Assembly (NCBI GenBank): GCA_019454665.1
Contig: JACFNW010000009.1
Location: 1 to 18,366, forward strand
Reading direction: 5' to 3'
Origin: Fimbriimonadaceae bacterium
GTDB lineage: Bacteria > Armatimonadota > Fimbriimonadia > Fimbriimonadales > Fimbriimonadaceae
DNA: 18,366 nt
Every line of letters begins with the position of its first letter. Within the stretch, counting starts at the first letter, position 1. The notes below the pieces were generated by a model. The model was not told the DNA's origin, ran no database searches, and saw only the letters and a list, made by a program, of their open reading frames with translations. The position numbers were made by a program, and so were the translations under genes. Shown here piece after piece: positions 8,352 through 16,077 of this stretch.

Positions 8352-9473
8352 TCAGTTTGGGGCGGGCACCGGGCCGATCGAACCGGAATCCGCCAGCGGC
8401 GCGTCGAACAGGATGTGCCGGATCAGGGGTTCGCGGGGGCCGGTGATGCGTTCGACAAGGAGTTCCATGGCCGATTCGCCGATGTCTTCGAAGTTCTGCG
8501 CGGCGGAACTGAGGCCCATCCCCGGCGCGAACCGGTACCAGCCGTCGAACCCGGCGACCGAGATGTCGTCGGGAACCCTCAGGCCCCGAGCTTTGAGTTC
8601 GCGCATGGCGAGCGAGCCCACCATGTCGTTTGTACACAGGATGGCCGTGGGGCGCGGATCGGCCTGCAGCAGATGCTGGATGCAGCGGCGGGTGCCATCC
8701 TCCATGGACTCGTCGGGTCCGATCTCGCCGAGCAGGTCCTGGTCGGGAGTCTGGCCGCTTCGTCGCATCGCGGCTCGGTAGCCCCAGACGCGGTCCTCGA
8801 CGCTCGAGACGGGTTCTCCATTCGAGATGCACGCGATCCGCCGATGCCCCAGGTCTTGCAGCGCGCGAACCAGCCGCCGCATCGCGCCTCGATTGTCGGT
8901 GCCCACGTGGTCGGCCACGATGCCCGGAGGGGGACGCCGGTCAATGAACACCATTGGCACGTCGGCGTTTCGAACGGCGGCCAGCACGTCGAGATTGTGC
9001 TCGCCGCCCACATACCACAGGATGACTCCTTTGGCCAACGGGTCCTGCGCGATCGCCCTGAGTTGTTTGCGCTCGAAGTCAATGGCGGACACCCACGGTC
9101 CCGCTCCAGAGCTGACGACCACGGTTTTGCCGAACCCCGGAAGCCGAACGCGTTGGATGCCGCGCAACATGGGAGCAGACGCCAAGTCCGCGACGTGAGT
9201 GAACAAGAGGACGAAAACGTGGTACTCGCGCTCGGTCTGGACGGGCTGAGCGGCACCGACTCCGGCCACCCTCGGACGACAGTTCTGGGCGCGTATGAGG
9301 AACCCGCGATCGGAGAGGAGCTTGATCGCGCGGCGCAGTGTGGGGCGACTGACGCCCATTCTCGCGGCCAAATCGCGTTCCGCTGGGATGCGACTTCCGG
9401 CTGGCCACTCGCCGGTTTCGATGGCTCGAATCAGGCGGTTGGCCACCGATTCGAAAAGGCGCGAGTCACTCAT
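8352..9473 (-). CDS. GntR-type DNA-binding / LacI-type sugar-binding transcriptional regulator
   Basis: A 373-residue one-component regulator. Residues about 5-65 form a GntR winged helix (SRIPAERDLAARMGVSRPTLRRAIKLLSDRGFL). Residues about 85-370 are a LacI/GalR periplasmic-binding-like effector domain, with GVILWYVGG, VPMVFIDRRPP, DHVGTDNRGAMRRLV, LGHRRIACISN, PTAILCTNDMVGSLAMRELKARGLRVPDDISVAGFDG. This is the AraR-like layout, usually a repressor released by a sugar. ATG 9473 is preferred because the winged helix starts right after it; an in-frame GTG at 9491 would add six residues. The gene is divergent from the sulfatase with 48 bp between the starts, so the sulfatase is the likely target along with autoregulation. 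The effector cannot be predicted. Confidence 0.88.
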   Translation of the reverse strand: MSDSRLFESVANRLIRAIETGEWPAGSRIPAERDLAARMGVSRPTLRRAIKLLSDRGFLIRAQNCRPRVAGVGAAQPVQTEREYHVFVLLFTHVADLASAPMLRGIQRVRLPGFGKTVVVSSGAGPWVSAIDFERKQLRAIAQDPLAKGVILWYVGGEHNLDVLAAVRNADVPMVFIDRRPPPGIVADHVGTDNRGAMRRLVRALQDLGHRRIACISNGEPVSSVEDRVWGYRAAMRRSGQTPDQDLLGEIGPDESMEDGTRRCIQHLLQADPRPTAILCTNDMVGSLAMRELKARGLRVPDDISVAGFDGWYRFAPGMGLSSAAQNFEDIGESAMELLVERITGPREPLIRHILFDAPLADSGSIGPVPAPN

Positions 9474-9504
9474 GGGGTCTGGTACTGACACTTCTATTGT
9501 GGGT

Positions 9505-9521
9505 ATTTGCTATGCTGAAAT
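9505..9521. promoter_or_regulatory. Imperfect dyad in the regulator-sulfatase intergenic region
   Basis: ATTTGCTATGCTGAAAT has matching ATTT/AAAT ends and inner GC pairs offset by a 2-base insertion. It overlaps the sulfatase -10 box, so it is a candidate operator for the divergent regulator. The symmetry is weak. Confidence 0.25.
9508..9516 (+). promoter_or_regulatory. Extended -10 promoter for the sulfatase gene
   Basis: TGCTATGCT fits TGnTATnnT. The box ends 5 nt before GTG 9522, so transcription should begin at or near the start codon. A CTGACA box at 9485-9490 is 20 bp upstream, which is too far for a normal -35. Confidence 0.5.
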
Positions 9522-11012
9522 GTGCTAGCCGCGCTTGCCGTCTTTGTCGCAATAGGTGCGAATTCCGCTGATTTGGGGCTGGGTTTCCGCAAATTGCCCA
9601 ACATCGTCCTCGTCTTGGCGGACGACTTGGGCTTTGGAGAAGTCGGCGCGTTTGGACAGCAACGCATCCGGACACCCCACGTGGACCGCCTTGCGCGGGA
9701 CGGCGTCGCCTTTGATCGCTTCTATGCGGCCAGCACCGTCTGCGCCCCGACGCGCGCCAGTCTGATGACGGGAAAACACACCGGTCGCTCGGCGATTCGC
9801 GGCAACAGAGAAGTCGGCGGGTGGGGCGTTCGGCAGGGCGAGGGGCAGATGCCGCTCCCCGCCAGAGAGCGCACCATCGCCGAGATTCTGCAGGCGAAGG
9901 GCTACCGCACCGGCGCGTTCGGCAAGTGGGGTTTGGGTGGCCCAGGTACCGAAGGCCATCCGATGGCGCAGGGTTTCGACGCGTTCTTCGGCTACCTCTG
10001 TCAGCGCCAAGCGCACGGCCACACACCGCCTTACCTGTGGAAGAACCACGACGTGCACCTGCTGCCCGAGAACGGCGCGATCAACCCGCACCAGCGGCTC
10101 GACCAAGCACCCGCCGATTTCGACAAGTACACGGGCCCGATGTACGCGCCCCAACTCATCCTCGACGAGGCGCTGAAGTTCGTCGAGACCAACAAGGACC
10201 GCCCGTTCTTCCTCTACTTCCCCTCGGCCCTGCCGCACGCGGCGCTGCAGGCGCCCAAAGAATGGGTGGATCGCTACCCCCGCGAATGGGACCCGACGCC
10301 CTACTTGGGCGACAAGAGCTACCTGCCCACCGAGCGACCGCGAGCCACCTATGCCGCCATGATCTCGTACCTCGACCACAGTCTGGGGCAGATCGTGGCC
10401 AAGGTGGACGAACTCGGCCTCGGGCGCGACACGCTCATCGTGTTCACCAGCGACAACGGCGCCACGTACAACGGCGGAGTGGACATGGCGTTCTTCCGCT
10501 CGAACGGGGGGTTTCGCGGGCACAAGACGCAACTCTACGAAGGGGGCATCCGTGTGCCGTTCGTGGCACGCTGGACCGGCACCGTCCCCGCTGGCGAGCG
10601 CCGGCAAGCCCGCGCCGCAATGTTCGACCTGTTCGCCACGTTCGCCGAGATGGCGGGGGACCGAGCCCGCGAAGACGGCCGCTCGCTGCTGCCTGCCCTC
10701 CGCCGCGATGGGCCGGGGCACGAGTCGCTCTACTTCGAGTTTCCGGAAGGCAACCAAAGCCAAGCGCTCATCTGGGGGCGGTACAAGGGCGTTCGCCCGA
10801 ACCTGAGGCAGAGGGGACTCGAGATGGAGGTCTACGATCTTGAGACAGACCCCGGCGAAACGCGCAACCTCGCCCTGGAGCGCCCCGACTTAGTCACCGA
10901 ACTCGCAAAGGGCATGGCCAAGGCGCACCGCCCGAGCAAGGACTTCCCGCTCGCCGCCGTGGACCCGCCTCAGGGTTCGAAGGATTCGGCCATCGCGCGC
11001 ACGGGCTCGTAG
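9522..11012 (+). CDS. Arylsulfatase-family sulfatase
   Basis: A 496-residue exported type I sulfatase. The metal site begins with NIVLVLADDLGFGEVGAFG (Asp34, Asp35). The catalytic Cys74 lies in CAPTR followed by ASLMTGKHTG, the CxPxR signature converted to formylglycine by an FGE-type enzyme not seen here. Further motifs are GKWGLGGPGTEGHP with Gly where many sulfatases have His, YLCQRQAHGHTPPYLW, TSDNGATYNGG (metal Asp/Asn) and GHKTQLYEGGIRVPFVARW. The protein should hydrolyse sulfate esters of glycans or small molecules; the substrate is not predictable. The start is constrained by an in-frame TGA at 9516, leaving GTG 9522 with a short uncharged leader MLAALAVFVAIGANSA. The last 43 bp overlap the opposite-strand tag gene. 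Control by the divergent regulator is likely. Confidence 0.92.
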   Translation: MLAALAVFVAIGANSADLGLGFRKLPNIVLVLADDLGFGEVGAFGQQRIRTPHVDRLARDGVAFDRFYAASTVCAPTRASLMTGKHTGRSAIRGNREVGGWGVRQGEGQMPLPARERTIAEILQAKGYRTGAFGKWGLGGPGTEGHPMAQGFDAFFGYLCQRQAHGHTPPYLWKNHDVHLLPENGAINPHQRLDQAPADFDKYTGPMYAPQLILDEALKFVETNKDRPFFLYFPSALPHAALQAPKEWVDRYPREWDPTPYLGDKSYLPTERPRATYAAMISYLDHSLGQIVAKVDELGLGRDTLIVFTSDNGATYNGGVDMAFFRSNGGFRGHKTQLYEGGIRVPFVARWTGTVPAGERRQARAAMFDLFATFAEMAGDRAREDGRSLLPALRRDGPGHESLYFEFPEGNQSQALIWGRYKGVRPNLRQRGLEMEVYDLETDPGETRNLALERPDLVTELAKGMAKAHRPSKDFPLAAVDPPQGSKDSAIARTGS

Positions 11013-11560
11013 CGAAAGCACGACGTCACGTGGTCGTTGATCAGGCCCGAGGCCTGCATCGCGGCGTAGACGATCGTGCTGCCCACGAACTTGAACCCGC
11101 GTCGCTTGAGGTCCTTGCTCAACGCGTCGGACTCTTTGGAAGTGGCGGGCAACTGGCTCATGTCGGTCCACGCGTTCTGGATCGGCTTCCCGCCGACGAA
11201 CGACCAAACATAGAGCGAGAAGCGACCAAACTCGGCCTGCACATCGAGAAAGCGCTTGGCGTTCTCGATGCTCGACACCACCTTGAGACGGTTGCGGATG
11301 ATGCCGGGGTCTTCGAGCAGTTCGGCGATCTTGGCATCGCCGTACCGGCTGACCGTCGCGACGTCGAAGCCGTCGTAGACTTCGCGGTAGCGGTCCCGCT
11401 TGCGCAGCACGGTGTCCCAACTGAGGCCCGCTTGCGCCCCGTCGAGGACGAGGTGCTCGAAGAGCAGACGGTCGTCGTTGACGGGCACGCCCCACTCGGC
11501 GTCGTGGTAGCGGGCCAGCCGATCGTTCGAGGCCCAACCGCAGCGGATCACGTCGCTCAT
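10970..11560 (-). CDS. tag: DNA-3-methyladenine glycosylase I
   Basis: A 196-residue Tag-family base-excision glycosylase removing 3-methyladenine from alkylated DNA. The zinc-site residues match E. coli Tag by pattern: Cys7, His19, His177 and Cys181 (E. coli 4, 17, 175, 179). The core YHDAEWGVP, AQAGLSWDTVLRKR, and DPGIIRNRLKV are present. The residue aligned with the base-contacting Glu38 of E. coli is Asp40 (VLDGAQAG instead of LEGQQAG), a conservative but unusual change. ATG 11560 is chosen because it aligns with the family N-terminus and has a TANNNT box 8 nt upstream; the frame extends to 11590 without homology. The gene is divergent from the transporter gene with a 38-bp gap, and its 3' end overlaps the sulfatase gene. 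Confidence 0.92.
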   Translation of the reverse strand: MSDVIRCGWASNDRLARYHDAEWGVPVNDDRLLFEHLVLDGAQAGLSWDTVLRKRDRYREVYDGFDVATVSRYGDAKIAELLEDPGIIRNRLKVVSSIENAKRFLDVQAEFGRFSLYVWSFVGGKPIQNAWTDMSQLPATSKESDALSKDLKRRGFKFVGSTIVYAAMQASGLINDHVTSCFRYEPVRAMAESFEP

Positions 11561-11568
11561 GGGCGGGA

Positions 11569-11574
11569 AGTTTA
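11569..11574 (-). promoter_or_regulatory. TANNNT -10-like element before tag
   Basis: On the minus strand TAAACT ends 8 nt before ATG 11560. No Shine-Dalgarno sequence is present, consistent with a leaderless or nearly leaderless tag transcript. Confidence 0.45.
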
Positions 11575-11585
11575 GCCGTTTCCCG

Positions 11586-11591
11586 TACAAT
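11586..11591 (+). promoter_or_regulatory. -10 element before the transporter fusion gene
   Basis: TACAAT, a near-consensus -10, ends 7 nt before ATG 11599. It overlaps the alternative ATG at 11590, so a transcript from here cannot start at that codon. It lies back to back with the tag promoter. Confidence 0.55.
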
Positions 11592-11598
11592 GGGCGTC

Positions 11599-14013
11599 AT
11601 GCGAGCGATGCTCCGTGCCGCCGTGGTCGCGATGGGTCTGCTCGGCGGCTTCGCGCGCGCCGAAGAGCCGATCACGATCCGCATGATGGGCGGCGTGGGC
11701 TACGGCATCCCCGCGAAGGAAGCCACCGACTCGCGCTCGCTCGCGCGCCGCGCCGTTTTCGAGGAGTTCCAAAGGAAGAACCCCGACGTGCGCGTGGTGA
11801 ATGCAGGCGGTCTGGAGTTCACCGCCGGCCAGTTCATCGAGAGCATGTTCCTGATGTCCATGGCGGGCTCGACCGCGCCGGACGTGTTTTACGTCAACTT
11901 CCGGCAGTACTACAACTACATTGATCAGGGATTCTGCCGCCCGCTGAACGACCTCATCGCCGCAGACCCGTCGTCGGTAGATCGCGTCTCGCCCGTGATC
12001 ATGGACGTGCTGAAGAGCTACGACGGGGACGTGTACGCCGTCCCGTGGTTCCAGGTGGCGCAGGGGCTCTACTACCGCAAGGACCACTTCATCGAGGCGG
12101 GGCTCGACCCTTCCAAGCCGCCCAAAGACTGGGACGAGTTCTACCGCTACGCGCAACGGCTGACCGAGAGCGAGCCGGGTCGGGTGGGATTCGCGTTCTC
12201 CTATGGTCCGGGATACCACTGGTCGAACTTCGTGTGGCAGGCGGGCGGCGAGATTGTGGAACCCGGCGAAGGAGGGCTGTGGAAGGCGTCCATCGCCACG
12301 CCGCAGGTCGCCACCGCCCTCGACTTCTACCGCAAACTCACGATAGACACGTGGCAGAAAGACGGGAAGACCTACGGACCTGCGGCCAACGCTTCGCCCA
12401 CGTGGGCGGACGACGTGCGGCTGGGCAAGGTCTCCATGTGGTTCAGTTACACGAACGACGTGGTGCTCAACACATCCGACCTGAACCCGGCTCTGCTGCA
12501 AGTCGCGCGCATGCCCGCGGGGCCGGCGGGCCATGCCAACGAAATCAACGCGGGCATGTGGGCGATCAACGCCTCGGTCAAGGACCCCAAGAAGATTGAC
12601 GCGTGCTGGCGGTTCATCAAGTTCTTTGCGGGGCAGGAAGCGGCAAGGGTCAACACCGAGCGGTTCGTCGAGTTCGGTCTCGGCAACCTGGTCAACCCTT
12701 CTATGCTGCGGCAGTTCGGCTACGAAGACCTCGTGCGCCAAGTGGACCCCGCCTACGTCGAAGCCAACGAAGACCTGTTCCGAACCGGGCACCCCGAACC
12801 CTATGGCCGCAACTGCCAGCAGGTCTACACGGTGTTGGACAATGCCTTGGAGCGTGCAAGGCTCGACCCCAACCGGCCGGCCCTCGACATCTTGAAGGAA
12901 GCCGCCGCTGAGATGGACGAGAAACTCCTGGGCTACACTCCGCCGGAGATCATGGCGCAACGTCGCGGGTGGGCTGCTGGCATCGCCATCTGTCTGAGCA
13001 TGATTGTGGGGAGCCTGCTCGTCTACACCATCCGCAAAGCACGGCTCAACCGCGTCGAATTGGTGGAGCGGTTGCCCGCGGGCACCAATCGGCGGGCGAT
13101 GTGGCGGTTCTTGACCATATGCTTGGCGCCTGCCGCGCTCACCATCGCGGTTTGGCACTACTATCCCTTGGCCAAAGGCTTGCAGATCGCGTTTCAGGAC
13201 TACCGCATCACGCAAGGCACGCGTTGGGTGGGGTTGGACAACTTCATCGCCGTGTTCACGCAGCCGGTGTTCTACAAGTCGCTGCTCAACAGTTTCGTCT
13301 ACGTGGGCTTGACGATCTTGATCGGTTTTTTGGCGCCGATCTTTCTCGCCCTGACGCTCAACGAGATTCCGCGATTCAAGGTGTTCTTCCGCACGGTGTT
13401 CTACCTTCCGGCCATGACGTCGGGCGTGGTCATCGCGTTCTTGTGGCGGCAGTTCTACGACAAGGCCGAGACCGGGCTGTTGAACAGTCTGCTCTTGCCG
13501 ATTACCCAGACTTTGAACCCGCTGGTGACCGCGATGGGCTTTTCGGAGATTCCTCGGGCGCACAACTGGCTGGGCGACCCCACGCTGGCGATGTTCGCCG
13601 TCGTGTTGCCCGGCATTTGGGCGGGCGCGGGCCCCGGCTCGATTCTGTATCTGGCCGCGCTCAAGAACATCCCCGAGGAACGCTACGAAGCCGCCGACAT
13701 GGACGGGGCGAGCTGGATCAGCAAGATCCGCCACATCGTGTTTCCCGGGCTCAAACCGCTCATCCTCATCAACCTGCTGGGCGTATTCATCGCCGGGTTC
13801 AAGGCGATGGAAAGCGTGTTCATTCTCACCGGGGGCGGGCCGGTGTATGCAACGCACACCATCGGCTTGGAGGTTTGGACCAATGCGTTCATGCTGCTCA
13901 AGTTCGGCTATGCCACGGCGGCGGCCTGGGTGATGGGAACCATCCTCATCGGGTTCACGTTGATACAAATCAGGAGCCTGTTGCGCATGCGGTTTTCCAC
14001 AGCGAGAACCTGA
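11599..14013 (+). CDS. Sugar ABC transporter: solute-binding protein fused to MalF/UgpA-type permease
   Basis: An 804-residue single-ORF fusion. Residues 1-21 are a signal peptide (cleavage likely after GFARA). Residues about 25-435 form a family 1 extracellular solute-binding domain, with TAPDVFYVNFRQYYNYIDQG, VYAVPWFQVAQGLYYRKD, and NAGMWAINASVKDPKKIDACWRFIKFF. A membrane helix at about 458-477 returns the chain to the cytoplasm. Residues about 501-804 are a six-helix CUT1 permease (helices near 506, 566, 600, 664, 721, 774) with the EAA loop EAADMDGASWISKIRHIVFPG from residue 697, which docks the ATPase. The topology is self-consistent. A MalG-type second permease and an ATPase are expected but absent here. 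An ATG at 11590 would add three residues. Substrate is probably a sugar or polyol. Confidence 0.85.
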   Translation: MRAMLRAAVVAMGLLGGFARAEEPITIRMMGGVGYGIPAKEATDSRSLARRAVFEEFQRKNPDVRVVNAGGLEFTAGQFIESMFLMSMAGSTAPDVFYVNFRQYYNYIDQGFCRPLNDLIAADPSSVDRVSPVIMDVLKSYDGDVYAVPWFQVAQGLYYRKDHFIEAGLDPSKPPKDWDEFYRYAQRLTESEPGRVGFAFSYGPGYHWSNFVWQAGGEIVEPGEGGLWKASIATPQVATALDFYRKLTIDTWQKDGKTYGPAANASPTWADDVRLGKVSMWFSYTNDVVLNTSDLNPALLQVARMPAGPAGHANEINAGMWAINASVKDPKKIDACWRFIKFFAGQEAARVNTERFVEFGLGNLVNPSMLRQFGYEDLVRQVDPAYVEANEDLFRTGHPEPYGRNCQQVYTVLDNALERARLDPNRPALDILKEAAAEMDEKLLGYTPPEIMAQRRGWAAGIAICLSMIVGSLLVYTIRKARLNRVELVERLPAGTNRRAMWRFLTICLAPAALTIAVWHYYPLAKGLQIAFQDYRITQGTRWVGLDNFIAVFTQPVFYKSLLNSFVYVGLTILIGFLAPIFLALTLNEIPRFKVFFRTVFYLPAMTSGVVIAFLWRQFYDKAETGLLNSLLLPITQTLNPLVTAMGFSEIPRAHNWLGDPTLAMFAVVLPGIWAGAGPGSILYLAALKNIPEERYEAADMDGASWISKIRHIVFPGLKPLILINLLGVFIAGFKAMESVFILTGGGPVYATHTIGLEVWTNAFMLLKFGYATAAAWVMGTILIGFTLIQIRSLLRMRFSTART

Positions 14014-14113
14014 GCGCTTCGGTTCCGGGGACGCGTACGCGCCATGAAGTCAGGGAGTCTGGGTTTCGATTCCGTTCCGCTCGCCGAGCCGAGGCCCGAT
14101 CCGGTGCCCCAAG

Positions 14114-14119
14114 AAGGAG
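14114..14119 (+). promoter_or_regulatory. Shine-Dalgarno fixing the start at 14127
   Basis: AAGGAG is 7 nt before ATG 14127. The frame is open far upstream inside the transporter gene, so this site decides the start. The 113-bp gap before it also holds the perfect palindrome CGCGTACGCG (14032-14041), with no clear function. Confidence 0.7.
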
Positions 14120-14126
14120 ACTTGAA

Positions 14127-14993
14127 ATGTTCGTATTGATGCTGCTCGCCGTGGCCGTGGCCAACGAGGATGTGGAAGCGCAGAAAGCTCTTGGAGCAAG
14201 ACACTTCAAGCGTCTAGGTGTCGAGGCATCCGCCGACCGCCATCGCTGGCAGGTCCGCTTCGACCAGGGCGAGGGCTCGGTTCGATCGGATGCCGGAAGA
14301 GTGGTCACCAACCTGGCCGACGGACGACTGATTCGATTCTCTGGCGTCAGACCCGTGGTCGCCGAGCCTCGGCGCGACGTCGTTTGGAGCAGCCACGAAG
14401 CGGCGATGGCGGGCTTGCAGGCCTACGCACGAAGAGCCAACGTACCTTCGGAGTGGAAGGTCACCAAAGAGACCTTCTCGCTGGACGTTGTGGGGCCAGA
14501 GCACGAACTCAAGCCCGGTCGAGCGTGTGTCTGGTTGCGGCAAATGGTCACCGGCTTGCCAACTCTGAACGGTGGCAACCGTGCGTTTCTGGAGGCCGAC
14601 CCGCATACGGGCAAACTCCTGTCCTTTTCGATGACCTACCTGGTCTCGCACGAGGGCGACAAGCCGGTCTTGAGCGTCGAGCAGGGCAAGCAACGCGCAA
14701 TCGAGGCTTTGGGCAAAGAACTGGGCGTTGCGCGGTTGGAGGCTCTGCCGAAGGTGGAGTCGGTTCGGCTTTGTTACTCGCTGCCGCAGCGGGATCGGGC
14801 GGTGGACGAGCCGCTTTCCCTCAGCGTGACGCCGCGTGTGGCGCGCCTCGCCTACGAGGTGGTGTTCGCCGGGACCCCAGACCCCCGTCGCCCCGAGAGG
14901 ATTCGGCATGTGACGCTGGTCGTGGACGCCCAGAACGGCGACATTCTGAGGTTCAACCTCATGATCTTGCCTGCAGAGCGCACTTCTCGGTAG
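14127..14993 (+). CDS. Exported PepSY-like protein, tandem paralogue 1
   Basis: A 288-residue protein with a short uncharged leader (MFVLMLLAVAVA, probable cleavage before NED). Two PepSY-like units are visible. The first ends with LPTLNGGNRAFLEADPHTGKLLSF (about residues 147-170). The second ends with LAYEVVFAGTPDPRRPER and HVTLVVDAQNGDILRF (about 240-280). The helical link VEQGKQRAIEALGKELG joins them. It is clearly paralogous to the lipoprotein encoded 9 bp downstream and more distantly to the protein encoded at 7163. No catalytic domain is seen. PepSY domains are often secreted and may act as inhibitors or binding modules, so the role here is unknown. Gene order suggests an operon with its neighbour, possibly with the transporter. 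Confidence 0.65.
   Translation: MFVLMLLAVAVANEDVEAQKALGARHFKRLGVEASADRHRWQVRFDQGEGSVRSDAGRVVTNLADGRLIRFSGVRPVVAEPRRDVVWSSHEAAMAGLQAYARRANVPSEWKVTKETFSLDVVGPEHELKPGRACVWLRQMVTGLPTLNGGNRAFLEADPHTGKLLSFSMTYLVSHEGDKPVLSVEQGKQRAIEALGKELGVARLEALPKVESVRLCYSLPQRDRAVDEPLSLSVTPRVARLAYEVVFAGTPDPRRPERIRHVTLVVDAQNGDILRFNLMILPAERTSR
14850..14878 (+). repeat. 29-bp exact repeat, copy 1 (inside paralogue 1)
   Basis: Encodes AYEVVFAGT and flanks; identical to 15754-15782. It marks the best-conserved segment of the tandem paralogues. Confidence 0.8.
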
Positions 14994-15002
14994 GGATCAG
15001 CC

Positions 15003-15878
15003 ATGAGACACAGGTGTAGTTTAGGGATGATGACGCTCGCTAGCCTGCTGTTGACGGGTTGCTGGATGACGCCCGAAGGGACGCGCGGGATTGCGGAGAC
15101 CTTCCTGCGGCGCATCGGCTCGCCTGTCGAGCGACCCGAGAAGTGGACCGTCGCGGCAGACGCCGGCGAGGTGCTCGTCACGACCAACAACGGTGTGGTC
15201 GGTATCAACCCGCTGGATGGGCAGGTGTTCTGGTACTCGGCGAACAAGCGCGCGGAGACGCCGGAAGCGCCGAGGACCGGCGTCAAGTGGAAGACCGCCG
15301 CCGAGGCGCGGGCGGCGCTGGAGTCGCTGGCGAGAACCTTCGGGGCGAGCCAAGGCTGGGTTCCAACCTACGAGGTCTTCCGTCTGGATTCGGTCGAATC
15401 GGGCAAGGTGAGGCGAGGTTTGGCCGTGCTCAAACTGGAACAGAAGGTCAACGGTCTGGACACGGTGAACGGCGGGAACCTGATCCGGCTCGACGCCGAC
15501 CCCCACACGGGAGCCTTGCTGGCTCTCAAGCGCAACTACCTGACCAGCCACGAGGGCGCTACGCCTTCCCTGACCGCGACGACGGCCCGCGAGAAGGCGC
15601 GCGCGGCGCTTCAATCGGAGTTGCGCCAAGCCAAGCTGGGTTCGGTGCCGGCCATCGCGTCTTCGCGGCTGTGCTACTCGGTGGAGCAGTCCGCCCTGAA
15701 CCGGCCCGCGAACGAGGGTTCAACGGCGACGCTCCCGATGACGGCGAGGCTGGCCTACGAGGTGGTGTTCGCCGGGACCCCTGAGCCACGCCATCCCGAC
15801 AAAACGCGCCACGTGAAGCTCTATGTGGATGCGCAGAACGGGAACATCCTCTACCGCGCCTACGATGCGTTGAAGTGA
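15003..15878 (+). CDS. PepSY-like lipoprotein, tandem paralogue 2
   Basis: A 291-residue protein with a lipoprotein signal peptide: basic MRHRCSLG, hydrophobic MMTLASLLL and lipobox LLTGC, making Cys20 the lipidated residue. The mature part repeats the layout of its upstream neighbour: VNGLDTVNGGNLIRLDADPHTGALLAL with NYLTSHEG, a helical linker, then LAYEVVFAGTPEPRHPDK and HVKLYVDAQNGNILYRAYDALK at the C-terminus. Both copies keep NGGN, DADPHTG and DAQNG. The 9-bp spacing, with only a weak AGGGA ribosome site, suggests co-transcription with it. One copy being lipid-anchored and the other apparently soluble suggests the duplicates work in different places, but this is inference. No enzyme motif is seen. 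Confidence 0.75.
   Translation: MRHRCSLGMMTLASLLLTGCWMTPEGTRGIAETFLRRIGSPVERPEKWTVAADAGEVLVTTNNGVVGINPLDGQVFWYSANKRAETPEAPRTGVKWKTAAEARAALESLARTFGASQGWVPTYEVFRLDSVESGKVRRGLAVLKLEQKVNGLDTVNGGNLIRLDADPHTGALLALKRNYLTSHEGATPSLTATTAREKARAALQSELRQAKLGSVPAIASSRLCYSVEQSALNRPANEGSTATLPMTARLAYEVVFAGTPEPRHPDKTRHVKLYVDAQNGNILYRAYDALK
15754..15782 (+). repeat. 29-bp exact repeat, copy 2 (inside paralogue 2)
   Basis: Identical to 14850-14878. The surrounding sequence diverges, so selection on the protein or local gene conversion has kept this part alike. Confidence 0.8.
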
Positions 15879-15942
15879 GGCTACGCCGCCCGTCGCCCCG
15901 CCGTGCCTCGGCTTAGGAACCGGGGAAGAAGGAAGATGGAGT

Positions 15943-15972
15943 CCGCCGACCCTTCACCAGGGCCATCGGCGG
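15943..15972. terminator. Hairpin downstream of the lipoprotein gene
   Basis: CCGCCGA (15943-15949) pairs with TCGGCGG (15966-15972), and inner CCC/GGG (15950-15952, 15960-15962) extends the stem past a 3-nt bulge. No T-run follows. It starts 65 bp after the stop codon and is a weak terminator candidate. Confidence 0.35.
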
Positions 15973-16077
15973 TTCGACATGCCTTCCGGGTGCCACGATG
16001 TGCCCGACCCCTGCATCCTTTCATCGCGACCAGGCTCCCGCGGGGTCGGAACTCGTGACGGTGCTTCTCGCAAACTT

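Noticed and set aside
9474..9491. GTG 9491 as the regulator start
   Set aside because: It would add six residues before the winged helix with no homology and crowd the sulfatase promoter. It is kept only as an alternative.
11590..11592. ATG 11590 as the transporter fusion start
   Set aside because: It overlaps the TACAAT -10 box. ATG 11599 has better spacing and gives a normal basic signal-peptide start.
11572..13968. A 798-codon minus-strand open frame opposite the transporter fusion
   Set aside because: It has the same low-complexity composition and no motifs, while the plus strand encodes recognisable transporter domains throughout.
14044..14139. A 31-codon ORF overlapping the start of the 14127 gene, possible leader peptide
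   Set aside because: It has no ribosome site, no regulatory codon run and no attenuator-like hairpin. It probably exists by chance.
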